64,000 nucleotides of DNA from Microbacterium sp. LWH7-1.2. GTDB taxonomy: Bacteria; Actinomycetota; Actinomycetes; Actinomycetales; Microbacteriaceae. The position numbers were made by a program, and so were the translations under genes. Location of the stretch: contig NZ_CP151637.1 of the NCBI RefSeq assembly GCF_038397755.1, forward strand, positions 372,001 through 436,000, in the 5' to 3' direction. Numbering within the stretch: position 1 is the first letter of the stretch; each line of letters starts with the position of its first letter. Under the pieces are notes generated by a model that had not been told where the DNA came from, did not search any database, and was given only the letters and a program-made list of their open reading frames with translations. Below are positions 43,488 to 53,180 of the stretch, one piece after another.

Positions 43488-44834
43488 TCAGCGGCCCACC
43501 GCCTGGAAGTAGTGGGCCGCCCCATACCGGGCGACATTCACGCCGAGCCGCTGGCCCTCGACGTCCGCGTACCGGAAGTGCAGGCCGGCCCAGATGCGAG
43601 CATCGATCAGTTCGTTCAGTGGCTGCGAGAACGTGTCGAACGTCCGAACCCGCTGTGCGCCGGCAGGCAGCGCCGCGGACGTGCTCGTCATCTGGAAGCC
43701 ACCCACGATGACGTCGCCGAAGAACATGCGGAGGATCGCGCCGTGCGCGCCGTCGTTGCAGTTGTGTCCGGACGGGTGATCCGGGTACGGAGCCGTGACG
43801 AGTGGCGTCCAGCCCAACTCGGCGGTCGTCGCACCATTGCCGTCTTCGTCTGCCCGCGGGATCGCGTTCCACGGCCGCCAGAAGTCGTAGTGGTACTTGT
43901 CGGCCCAGCAGGTGATGAGCGCGTCGGCGCCGCTCAGGTTCTGAAGCGCCAGGAGCCGCGCGGCCTCGGTGGCGCTGAGGTCGTTCGCGACGATCAGCTG
44001 TCTGGCGACCTCGTTCCACGCGAGAATCGGCGGCCATTGCCACCACTGCGCAACGTAGGTCTGTTCGGCGGTCCGCGTCGAGCCCGTCGCCCTGCCGATG
44101 TCCTTGACCTCGTTGACTTCCGCCGCGTACTCGGGGCTGTCGAGTGCGAGCGGCGGTGCCGAACGGAACTGTGTCGCGCTCTCCACGAGGAACGGTTCGA
44201 CGCCGCCCACCCACGGGGTCGGGTCGAGTGCTTCCTGTCCCGTCGAAGTGAGCAGCGGCGACCAGTGCCCCGGGCGTGGGTCGCGCACCCACTGCGACGC
44301 GCCGAAGCGCCCGTCGTCTGCTCGTGCCTGGAGCATCGCGTCAGCGGCTGCGTGGCCGGCGGCGATGCCCTGCTTCGTGAACGGGTTGCCGGCGATCGGG
44401 TCGACGGACGCCGCATACTCCGCGTCCAGGGTGGCGAGGAGCGCGGCCCTGGCGGGGAAGGGCGCGATCTCCGGCGCGGTCGAGATCAGGTTGTGCAGCA
44501 CGTCGTATGCGGCGGTCGCCACAGCCGCCTCGACCGAGGCCTTCGCACCGAAACGCTGCCTGAGCAGGTACGGCTCGTACTGCTTCGGTCCGATCGCATT
44601 GACCGCGTCGTAGACGGCGCCCTGCGTCATCCCCATGTTGATCTGGTACGCGGGGGGCGCGCCGCCGTCGGGCCCGGGAACGGCGACGAGCGTGTTCGCC
44701 GCGACCTCGTTCCAATGCACGACCGCCGTGGGATCTGTCGGTGTCGGCGGGGCGGCTGATGCGCCGGCGGCTCCGAGTGTGACCGATGCGATGAGAGCGG
44801 CCGCAACGATGGCGATGCAACGACGAGTGTTCAT
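43488..44834 (-). CDS. Secreted vanadium-haloperoxidase/PAP2-like protein
   Basis: A 448-residue protein with ATG at 44834; an upstream GTG at 44846 is also possible. The signal peptide ends near GASAAPPTP. The vanadate/phosphate-binding residues are all present: K-x6-RP in KYHYDFWRP, PSGH in HPSGHNCND and R-x5-H in ARIWAGLH. It is therefore either a vanadium-dependent haloperoxidase or an acid phosphatase, and the sequence does not decide between them. The long helical N-terminal half (about 40-280) is usual for the haloperoxidase branch. It is convergent with the ROK gene. Confidence 0.85.
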   Translation of the reverse strand: MNTRRCIAIVAAALIASVTLGAAGASAAPPTPTDPTAVVHWNEVAANTLVAVPGPDGGAPPAYQINMGMTQGAVYDAVNAIGPKQYEPYLLRQRFGAKASVEAAVATAAYDVLHNLISTAPEIAPFPARAALLATLDAEYAASVDPIAGNPFTKQGIAAGHAAADAMLQARADDGRFGASQWVRDPRPGHWSPLLTSTGQEALDPTPWVGGVEPFLVESATQFRSAPPLALDSPEYAAEVNEVKDIGRATGSTRTAEQTYVAQWWQWPPILAWNEVARQLIVANDLSATEAARLLALQNLSGADALITCWADKYHYDFWRPWNAIPRADEDGNGATTAELGWTPLVTAPYPDHPSGHNCNDGAHGAILRMFFGDVIVGGFQMTSTSAALPAGAQRVRTFDTFSQPLNELIDARIWAGLHFRYADVEGQRLGVNVARYGAAHYFQAVGR

Positions 44835-45095
44835 GACCAACCTCACAGTGGGGATCTGAGGTGAAGGCCTGGATAGCCTGCCTCACTGTCTCACCGCAGC
44901 GCGAGGCCGTCGATTGGGGATAGCCCTTAGGGAGAACCGGCTATCCGCTCCTCTGCCGGGCGCGGTGCCCGCGGATACCCGCCTCTCTACGACCGCCGGA
45001 ACCGCACCCACGTGGGATCGCGGACAGGATGTGTCCTGGTCATGCGGGATGATCGCCCTGTTCGCAACGCCTGACGTCCGAAGGAGGACGAAGCA

Positions 45096-45464
45096 ATGTC
45101 CAAAGTCGTATGGTTCGACATCCCCGTCGCTGACATGACACGAGCGATCGCGTTCTATCAGACGCTCACGGCCGAGCAGCTCGTGCGGCTCCCGGTCGGA
45201 CCCGGCAAGGAGACGGCGATCTTCGCCTCTGACGACGGAGGCGCGGCGGGGTGCCTGTTCGCGGCTCCGGAAGATGAGCCGTCCCACTTCGGATCGCGCG
45301 TCTATTTCGACGCGAGTCCCTCGATCGACGAGTGGTTGGCACGGGTCGAGCCGGCCGGCGGACGCATCCTCGTGCCGAAGACCGAGATCACCGGCGGCCG
45401 CGGCGTCTACGCCTACATCGAGGACAGTGAGGGCAACCGGATCGGACTGAACGCGCCGGCGTGA
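45096..45464 (+). CDS. VOC (glyoxalase-fold) protein
   Basis: A 122-residue protein with a strong AAGGAGG site before ATG 45096. One pair of beta-alpha-beta-beta-beta units is visible. The N-terminus is KVVWFDIPVADMTRAIAFYQ and the second unit ends GGRGVYAYIEDSEGNRIGLNAP, with the metal-ligand position at the final Glu/Gly-Asn-Arg. The reaction is unknown; such proteins are dioxygenase-, isomerase- or resistance-type. It lies 69 bp before the ABC-F gene. Confidence 0.82.
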   Translation: MSKVVWFDIPVADMTRAIAFYQTLTAEQLVRLPVGPGKETAIFASDDGGAAGCLFAAPEDEPSHFGSRVYFDASPSIDEWLARVEPAGGRILVPKTEITGGRGVYAYIEDSEGNRIGLNAPA

Positions 45465-45533
45465 GGGCGGTGGGGGCGGCGTCCACGGCGCCGCCGCGGC
45501 GGCGGTGCGGCCGCGCCCTGAGAGGATGGTCTG

Positions 45534-47198
<1,665 letters not shown>

Positions 47199-47219
47199 TC
47201 CTCGCGCACCCAGGCGCTC

Positions 47220-47576
47220 CTAGCGTCCCTGGCGCTTCTTGTACGGCTTCGGCTGTCCTTTGACGATCGGGGCGCGGCCCTTGCCCTTCGACGCCTTCGC
47301 CTTGCCGCCCGCAGGAGCCTTCGGTGTCCGGGCCGGAGCCGGAGCCTCGGCGATCCGCGTCCTGGCTTCTTCGAGCAGCAGCGCGCCGGCGGGAGTCAGC
47401 GACCAGTTCGGCTTGCTGCGCGTGAACAGAGGGTGGCCGACTTCGTCCTCGAGTCTGTCGATCGTCGAGTAGAGCGACGCCAGCGCGACGCCGAGCTCGT
47501 CGGCTGCGCGCGGAACATGCAGTCCCTGGTCGACGATGGCGACGAACCGCTGCAGCTCACTGATCTTCACGGGCAA
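47220..47576 (-). CDS. LysR-type DNA-binding domain with a Lys-rich tail (no effector domain)
   Basis: A 118-residue protein with ATG at 47576. Residues 1-65 are a LysR winged helix (LQRFVAIVDQGLHVPRAADELGVALASLYSTIDRLEDEVGHPLFTR). In place of the usual 200-residue sensing domain there is a short tail of Pro, Ala, Lys and Gly (KAKASKGKGRAPIVKGQPKPYKKRQGR). It may bind DNA constitutively through the basic tail, like a small architectural protein. The frame is clean and ends naturally, so it is not obviously a decayed gene. Confidence 0.8.
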   Translation of the reverse strand: MPVKISELQRFVAIVDQGLHVPRAADELGVALASLYSTIDRLEDEVGHPLFTRSKPNWSLTPAGALLLEEARTRIAEAPAPARTPKAPAGGKAKASKGKGRAPIVKGQPKPYKKRQGR

Positions 47577-47673
47577 CCTTCCGCTCGCCGGGCGACACGT
47601 CCAGTCTGCCGCAGCAGACCCCCTGCTCGCTCAGCGGACCGATTTCACGGCAGTGGTGCGGGCCGTCCGGGAG

Positions 47674-48605
47674 TCAGGGGGTACCCGCGCCATCGCCCGG
47701 CGGCTCGGCGATGTCCAAGATCGCCTCGGCGAAGGCGTGCGGTGCTTCGGCGGGCAGGTGGTGACCGGCATCCGGAATCTGTCGATGGATGCGCGGACCG
47801 GTGAAGAACCGATCGTGCTGAGAGCCGTCGGTGGCGGGAAGTTGCCGTCGGCGGTGCCGTCGAGCGTGATGGTCGGCACCCCGATCGGCGGCAGCCCGGC
47901 GAGGCGCCGCTCGAGGTCGACATGCGCAGGCGCACCGGGTTCGAGGCCGAGCCGGTGACGATAGGAGTGGATGACCACATCGACGTAGTCGGGGTTGTCG
48001 AACGCTGCGGCTGCGCGGTCCAGTGCGGACTGCTCGTACGTCCACGCGGGGGAGTTGCGCCGCCAGATCACGTCCGCGATGCCGCGGGCGTCTCGGACGA
48101 GCCCCGCGCGGCCGCGTTCGGTCGCGAAGTACCAGAAGTACCAGAACCCCGCTTCGAGTTGCGGCGCGAGCGGTATGCCGGTTGCTGCGATGTCCTGGAT
48201 CAGATACCCGTTCACGGACACCAGGCCGCCGACGCGTTCTGGCCACAACGCGGCGACGATGCACGCGGCGCGTGCGCCCCAGTCGTAGCCCGCGAGGATC
48301 GGCTGCTCGAGGTGGAGGGCATCGATGAAGGCGAGGAGGTCGGCGCCGAGCGCGGCCTGCTGACCGGAGCGCACAGTGCGGGCATCGCGGAATGACGTGG
48401 GTCCGTGCCCGCGGAGGTAGGGGACGAGCACGCGAAAGCCTGCATCCGTCAGGAGCGGCACGACCTCGATGTAGCTGTGGATGTCGTACGGGAAGCCGTG
48501 GAGGAGCACCACGGGCTCCCCGGCGGGATCGCCGGCGTCGACGTACGCGACATGGAGTTCACCCGCTTCGACGGTGCGGACCGGGGTGGGGAAGGTGGCG
48601 GGCAT
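47674..48605 (-). pseudogene. Epoxide-hydrolase-like alpha/beta hydrolase with a 3' frameshift
   Basis: From ATG 48605 the frame is a good alpha/beta hydrolase: VVLLHGFPYD, the nucleophile in GYDWGARA, and the cap helices. Near 47832-47836, inside DGTADGNFP, one base seems to be missing. The true C-terminus (ATDGSQHDRFFTGPR, then the catalytic-His segment ending AGHHLPAEAPHAFAEAI) continues in another frame and ends at 47674. Without the shift the protein reads on to an unrelated tail ending at 47631. The catalytic His is therefore lost unless the base is a sequencing error. Confidence 0.75.
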
Positions 48606-48624
48606 GGGGAGTCCTTCGAGAGGG

Positions 48625-48666
48625 CGGCGGCGCCCCGGGATCGGACCATCGTCCGGGGCGCCGCCG
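48625..48666 (-). terminator. Terminator-like hairpin after the alpha/beta hydrolase
   Basis: A 14-bp perfect stem (CGGCGGCGCCCCGG at 48625-48638 with 48653-48666) and a 14-nt loop. It lies 6 bp past the stop of the gene at 48672-49412 and just ahead of the start of the frameshifted hydrolase gene. It probably ends transcription between the two. No U-run is present. Confidence 0.6.
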
Positions 48667-48671
48667 GTCTG

Positions 48672-49412
48672 TCACGCGGCGATCTGCTGAGCGGCCACGT
48701 AGGCCTTGCCGGCTTCGGCGATGGTCGCGGCCACGGCGGCGGGCTGCGAGACCGAGATGGCGTGCGACGCGCCCGCGATCTCGTGAGTGCCGCGCGAGCC
48801 GGCGCGCTCAGCGCCTGCTCGATGGACGGCGACGGGGATATTGAGGTCCTGATCCCCGAAGACGTGCCACGACGGGACGTCGCGCCATGCCGGCCGATCG
48901 GTCGGGAGGCCCTCCGACAACGCGGCCTGCGTGACCGGGCGCTGCGTGGCGGCCATCAGCGCGGCCACCTCGGGCGAGACATCGGCGGCGAACTGGTGGT
49001 GGAACAGCTCGGGGCGGATGGCGAGTTCGTCACCTCCGCTCGACACCGGGTATGCCGTGAGCGTGTCCCCGAGCGTGCTTCCGGGAGCGCTGGTCGACAG
49101 CTCCAGCGCGCTCTGCCCGGTCTCGGGAACGAACGCCGCGACGTAGACGAGTCCGACGACAGCCTCGTTGCCCGAGGCCGCCTCACTGATGACGAGCCCG
49201 CCGTACGAGTGACCGACGAGGACGACGGGGCCGTCGATCGACGCGAGCACGTCGCGGACGTACGCGGCGTCGCCGGCCAGCCTCCGCAGCGGGTTGGCGA
49301 CCGCGATCGCGCGGACGTCGTGCTGCTGCAGCTGTGCGATGACTCCGTTCCACGACGACGACTCGGCGAAGGCGCCGTGAACGAGGACGATGGTGGGCTT
49401 CTGAGCGGTCAT
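48672..49412 (-). CDS. Alpha/beta hydrolase (esterase-like), ECF41 target
   Basis: A 246-residue protein with ATG at 49412. It has IVLVHGAFAESSSW (oxyanion region), the nucleophile elbow VGHSYGGLV, an acid residue near VFGDQDLNIP, and the catalytic His in GASHAISVSQP. It resembles the small hydrolases next to oxidoreductases in stress clusters. There is no signal peptide. An ECF41-type promoter lies 46 bp upstream (49458-49484), matching those of the two reductase genes nearby, so it is likely part of the same sigma regulon. Confidence 0.88.
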   Translation of the reverse strand: MTAQKPTIVLVHGAFAESSSWNGVIAQLQQHDVRAIAVANPLRRLAGDAAYVRDVLASIDGPVVLVGHSYGGLVISEAASGNEAVVGLVYVAAFVPETGQSALELSTSAPGSTLGDTLTAYPVSSGGDELAIRPELFHHQFAADVSPEVAALMAATQRPVTQAALSEGLPTDRPAWRDVPSWHVFGDQDLNIPVAVHRAGAERAGSRGTHEIAGASHAISVSQPAAVAATIAEAGKAYVAAQQIAA

Positions 49413-49457
49413 GTCGAGTTCCTTTCGAGCGTGCTGTCGTGCGGTCTCATGAGCTAG

Positions 49458-49484
49458 GACCGGGTGAGGGCTGGACTTGTGACA
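49458..49484 (-). promoter_or_regulatory. ECF41-type promoter for the alpha/beta hydrolase
   Basis: On the minus strand TGTCACA (49484-49478) is followed after exactly 16 bp by GGTC (49461-49458). The start codon is 46 bp downstream. The same pair with the same spacing precedes both NAD(P)-binding reductase genes. Confidence 0.65.
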
Positions 49485-49537
49485 CGGCCGGCGCGTCGAT
49501 CGGAGCGGGCACATCGGGCATCGAGGAGACTGGCCCG

Positions 49538-49936
49538 ATGCCTCTCCTCGATCACCTCGGCGTCACAGTCGACAACCTGCCCCGGGCAATCGCCCAGTTC
49601 GACCCCGTGCTGACAGCGCTCGGAATGGAGCGCACCGACGGTGACAACGGGGTCGCGTGGTACGCGGAGGACGAGACGGAGCTGATCCTCTTCCCCGCGC
49701 GGGAGGCGGGAACCGGGCCGCACAGGCACGGGACGGTCGGCTGGCAGCACCTGGCGTTCGCGGTGGACTCTCGCGATGTGGTCGACCGGCTCCACGCCAT
49801 CGCGCTCGCCGCGGGATGGAGCGCGGTGCGCGGCCCCCAGCCGTACCCGCGCTTCAACGAGCGCTACTACGCGTCGTTCGTCGAGGACGACAACGGCATC
49901 CGCATCGAGTTCATGCACAACCCTCCGAAGCCGTAG
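49538..49936 (+). CDS. VOC (glyoxalase-fold) protein
   Basis: A 132-residue protein with GAGGAG before ATG 49538. The N-terminus LDHLGVTVDNLPRAIAQF and the ending ERYYASFVEDDNGIRIEFMHNP are the two halves of a glyoxalase-fold monomer. A metal-binding His lies in WQHLAFAV and an acidic residue in the final strand (IEF). The substrate is unknown. It lies between two ECF41-type promoters but on the opposite strand to the first, so its own promoter is unclear. Confidence 0.82.
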   Translation: MPLLDHLGVTVDNLPRAIAQFDPVLTALGMERTDGDNGVAWYAEDETELILFPAREAGTGPHRHGTVGWQHLAFAVDSRDVVDRLHAIALAAGWSAVRGPQPYPRFNERYYASFVEDDNGIRIEFMHNPPKP

Positions 49937-49969
49937 GCGGGCTGAGCCCTCACAGACTTTCCGCCGATC

Positions 49970-49996
49970 GGTCACAGATCGCTGCCGCATCCGGTC
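49970..49996 (+). promoter_or_regulatory. ECF41-type promoter for the reductase-sigma operon
   Basis: GGTCACA (49970-49976), 16 bp, GGTC (49993-49996). The ATG of the reductase is 52 bp downstream. Because the sigma factor gene follows that reductase closely, this promoter would make the sigma factor autoregulated. Confidence 0.65.
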
Positions 49997-50048
49997 TCAG
50001 CTGGAAACGCGCGCGTCTTCGGGCGTGCGGAAGCAGAGAGGGGTCGAC

Positions 50049-50843
50049 ATGAGGATCGCTGTCATCGGGGGAACGGGGCTGATCGGCTCGAGAGTCGTCA
50101 CCGCGCTCGAGGTCACCGGGCACGAGGTCGTGGTGGTGGCCCGCGCGGTGGGCGTGAACTCCTTCACCGGCGAGGGGCTCGAGCGGGCGCTCGAGGGAGT
50201 CGAGACCCTGGTCGACGTGTCGAACTCGTCATACACCGACGAGGCGGGCGCCCGCGAGTTCTTCTACGGATCGACGCTGAACCTCCTCACCTATGGCGCG
50301 GCGGCCGGAGTGGGTCATCACGTCGTGCTGTCCGTCGTCGGCACCGATCGGCTCGCTCATTCCGAGGGCGGCTACTTCCAGGCCAAAGCAGAGCAGGAGC
50401 GGCTGCTGACGGCATCCGGTCGTCCTTACTCGATCGTGCACGCCACGCAGTTCTTCGAGTTCGTCCGCAGCATCACGGATGCCGCGACCCGCAGCGGCGT
50501 CGCACACGTGGCAGACGCCCTCATTCAGCCCATGGCCGCCGCCGACGCGGCCGCCGCCGTCGCCCGCGCCGCCCTCGCGCGACCTACCGGGGGGATCACC
50601 GAGCACGCGGGACCCGAGGTGTTCGAACTCGGCTACCTCGCCCAGCGCGAGCTGCGGTTCCGCCGCGACGAGCGGGAGGTCGTCTCCGACCCCCTCGCAA
50701 CGTACTTCGGCGCGCAGCTCGGCCGGTTCGAGCTGCTGCCCGGTGCGGGTGCCAGCATCGCGGCGACGCGATTCCACGACTGGCAGATCGCGCCCCGCGC
50801 AGGTGACGACGCGCTGCTGCCGACCCGCGCGGGCGTACGCTGA
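50049..50843 (+). CDS. NAD(P)-binding SDR-type reductase (ECF41-linked)
   Basis: A 264-residue atypical SDR. It opens with RIAVIGGTGLIGSRVV (cofactor site), then NSFTGEGLERALEGVETLVDVSNS, then HHVVLSVVGTDR and HATQFFEF, the pattern of NmrA/UbiX-like NAD(P)-binding proteins. No classical Tyr-x3-Lys is evident. It is clearly paralogous to the protein at 52273-53031. ECF41 sigma genes are usually found next to such an oxidoreductase or epimerase, and here it sits 26 bp before one. Confidence 0.86.
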   Translation: MRIAVIGGTGLIGSRVVTALEVTGHEVVVVARAVGVNSFTGEGLERALEGVETLVDVSNSSYTDEAGAREFFYGSTLNLLTYGAAAGVGHHVVLSVVGTDRLAHSEGGYFQAKAEQERLLTASGRPYSIVHATQFFEFVRSITDAATRSGVAHVADALIQPMAAADAAAAVARAALARPTGGITEHAGPEVFELGYLAQRELRFRRDEREVVSDPLATYFGAQLGRFELLPGAGASIAATRFHDWQIAPRAGDDALLPTRAGVR

Positions 50844-50869
50844 GCGCGGCGACGGGAGCGGCGGAGGCA

Positions 50870-51781
50870 ATGGGCGAGACCACGGAACGCAGGAACGATC
50901 ACGATCACGACGACATCGCACTCGCGGTCACGGTCTTCGACGAGCACCGGCGGCGTATCTTCGGCATCGCGTACCGCATGCTCGGCACCGTGGCCGATGC
51001 CGAGGACATCGTGCAGGAGACCTGGATCCGCTGGCAGAACGCCGACCGCGCCGACATCCGGGAGCCGGGTGCGTTTCTCGCGACGGTCGCCACACGACTC
51101 TCGATCAACGCCACCCAGTCGGCGCACGCGCGCCGCGAGACGTACATCGGACCGTGGCTGCCCGAGCCCGTGAACACCGACGCCGACCCCGCGCTCGGCG
51201 CCGAGCGCGGGGAAGCCCTGCGGTACGCGGTCCTGCTCATGCTCGAGAAGCTCACGCCCACAGAGCGCGCCGCGTACATCCTCCGCGAAGCGCTCGACTA
51301 CCCGTACGAGCGGATCGCCGACATCGTCGGCGCCACTGTGGCGAACGCCCGCCAGCTCGTCAGCCGCGCGCGCAAGCATCTGGAGTCGGCACGCAAGGCT
51401 GAGGTGGCCGCCGCCGAGCAGCGCCGCCTGCTCGAGGCGTTCCTCGTGGCGGCGCAGAAGGGCGACGTGGGCGACCTCGAGCGGCTCTTCGCCGAGGACG
51501 TCGTCAGCTACACCGACGGGAACGGCGTCAAGCTCGCCGCGCGCATCCCGGTCGCCGGCCGAAGTCGCGTCGCGAAGTTCGTCGCCGCGTTTTCGAGCCA
51601 TTTCTGGACCGGCAAGCAGATCGACTGGGTCGAGGTCAACGGCCAGCCCGCGGCCACCCTCTCGGAGGACGGGCGCGTCACGACGCTTGTCACGGTCACG
51701 GCGGGGGATGACGGCATCCGTCGACTGCTGTGGGTCATGAGCCCGGACAAGCTCGGGCATGTCGCCCAGGTCGGGGTGTGA
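50870..51781 (+). CDS. ECF41-type sigma factor with fused SnoaL domain
   Basis: A 303-residue protein. Region 2 (about 15-90) has FGIAYRMLGTVADAEDIVQETWIRW, and region 4 (about 125-180) has LTPTERAAYILREALDYPYERIADIVGATVANARQLVSRARKHL. A SnoaL-like domain fills 185-303 and ends in MSPDKLGHV. ECF41 factors use this fused domain, rather than an anti-sigma factor, to regulate themselves. The DGGGK-type motif of the domain appears here as DGNGV near residue 215, so it deviates. It lies downstream of its probable target reductase and overlaps the next gene. Confidence 0.88.
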   Translation: MGETTERRNDHDHDDIALAVTVFDEHRRRIFGIAYRMLGTVADAEDIVQETWIRWQNADRADIREPGAFLATVATRLSINATQSAHARRETYIGPWLPEPVNTDADPALGAERGEALRYAVLLMLEKLTPTERAAYILREALDYPYERIADIVGATVANARQLVSRARKHLESARKAEVAAAEQRRLLEAFLVAAQKGDVGDLERLFAEDVVSYTDGNGVKLAARIPVAGRSRVAKFVAAFSSHFWTGKQIDWVEVNGQPAATLSEDGRVTTLVTVTAGDDGIRRLLWVMSPDKLGHVAQVGV

Positions 51782-52191
51782 TCAGGCGGCCCGGCGCGTG
51801 GCTGCACCGCTCGATGCGGAGCTCGACGGCGAGCGCCGCGCAGCACGCGCGTGTGGTTCGGGCGCTCGTCGCCGTTGCGGAAGCGCATGATCCAGGCGGA
51901 TTGAGACGGATGCTGCACTCCGGCGTCGTCCTCACGGTCGATGGCGGCGGACTCGTGGCAGCACCCGCGGCGGCGGTCGAGGGTGCGTCGGAGGTCGGTG
52001 CGTACCTCGGCGAGGCCCTCCTCCCTGCCGCGGTGTCGGCGCGTATCGAATCGGTCAACGGCGTGGCGGGGGTCGTCGTGTGCCGGGAGGGGCGGGTGAC
52101 CGGGGTTCTCAGCGTCCGTGTGCGCGGTCGACTGATCGTCGAAGCCTGGCTCGTCGTGAATCCCGACAAGCTGACCCACTGGAACTGCTGA
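51778..52191 (+). CDS. Free-standing SnoaL domain of ECF41 type
   Basis: A 137-residue protein with GTG at 51778, overlapping the sigma factor stop by four bases (GTGA). It has no sigma domains. Its core (about 35-137) reads like the regulatory tail of ECF41 sigma factors: VVLTVDGGGLVAAPAAAVEGASEV carries the intact DGGG motif, and it ends in VNPDKLTHW, as the sigma protein ends in SPDKLGHV. It therefore looks like a detached second copy of the regulatory domain made in step with the sigma factor. It could act in trans on the sigma factor, which is inference. Confidence 0.8.
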   Translation: MIRRPGAWLHRSMRSSTASAAQHARVVRALVAVAEAHDPGGLRRMLHSGVVLTVDGGGLVAAPAAAVEGASEVGAYLGEALLPAAVSARIESVNGVAGVVVCREGRVTGVLSVRVRGRLIVEAWLVVNPDKLTHWNC

Positions 52192-52198
52192 GACCGGC

Positions 52199-52225
52199 CG
52201 TCACAGATTCCACGCCCGCCCGGTC
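52199..52225 (+). promoter_or_regulatory. ECF41-type promoter for the second reductase
   Basis: CGTCACA (52199-52205), 16 bp, GGTC (52222-52225). The reductase ATG is 47 bp downstream. The bases after the first box (GAT) are shared with the promoter at 49970. Confidence 0.65.
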
Positions 52226-52272
52226 ATAACTGGTGAGCGCGCCCCCCGTGCTCCCTGAACGAAAGGCACAAC

Positions 52273-53031
52273 ATGGCAAAGATCGTGGTCATCGGAGGCT
52301 CCGGACTCATCGGCTCGAAGGTCGTCGCGAAGCTCGCCGAGCACGGGCACGAGGCTGTTCCCGCCTCGCCGAACTCGGGGGTCAACACCATCACCGGTGA
52401 GGGACTCGCCGAGGTGCTGGAGGGTGCGTACGTCGTGGTCGACGTGTCGAACTCGCCGTCGTTCGCCCCCGACGACGTCATGGAGTTCTTCACGACGTCG
52501 ACGCGGAATCTCATCGCCGCAGCGCGAGGGGCAGGCGTCGGGCACTTCGTCGCGCTCACCGTGGTGGGCACGAATCGCCCGAACGTGATCTCGTACTTCG
52601 CGGCGAAGACCGCTCAGGAGGAGCTGATCCGTGAGTCCGGCATCCCGTACTCGATCCTGCACGCGACCCAGTTCTTCGAATTCATCAGCGGCATCGCGGG
52701 AGTGTCGGGGAACGGTGACGCGATCCACCTGCCGGGCAATCTCGTACAGCCGATCGCCGCTGAAGACGTTGCGACCGCTGTGGCGCGCACGGCAGCCGGA
52801 GCTCCGCTGAACGCCGATGTCGAGATCGCGGGGCCGGAGGTGATGGGCCTCGATGAGATGGTGCGGCGCGGTCTCACTTTCCGTGGAGATCCGCGGGAGG
52901 TCGTGACCGACTCCGAGGCGCCGTACTTCGGCGCGCGGATGGAGGAGCGCACGCTCATGCCCGTCGACGGGGTTCAGCTCTTCGCGACGACACTCGACGA
53001 GTGGCTGCCGGCGAACCCGCCCCGCAGCTGA
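52273..53031 (+). CDS. NAD(P)-binding SDR-type reductase (second ECF41-linked copy)
   Basis: A 252-residue paralogue of the reductase at 50049. It has KIVVIGGSGLIGSKVVAKL, NTITGEGLAEVLEGAYVVVDVSNS and HATQFFEFISGI. The ATG at 52273 is preceded by GAAAGG. It lies 81 bp after the free SnoaL gene with its own ECF41-type promoter in between. Two reductase copies flanking one sigma factor suggests the sigma factor controls a set of redox enzymes. Confidence 0.88.
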   Translation: MAKIVVIGGSGLIGSKVVAKLAEHGHEAVPASPNSGVNTITGEGLAEVLEGAYVVVDVSNSPSFAPDDVMEFFTTSTRNLIAAARGAGVGHFVALTVVGTNRPNVISYFAAKTAQEELIRESGIPYSILHATQFFEFISGIAGVSGNGDAIHLPGNLVQPIAAEDVATAVARTAAGAPLNADVEIAGPEVMGLDEMVRRGLTFRGDPREVVTDSEAPYFGARMEERTLMPVDGVQLFATTLDEWLPANPPRS

Positions 53032-53180
53032 CCGAGATGGCGAAGGCCCGGCTCCGATCGAGCGGCCGGGCCTTCGCCATCCCATGGTGTCGGTGGAAGG
53101 GGAATGCGTGTCGTCCGGCGCGGGCTATACCTCCGAGTGGCTGCACACCCGCCGCCCGAGACATACCAAGGAGCACCACC

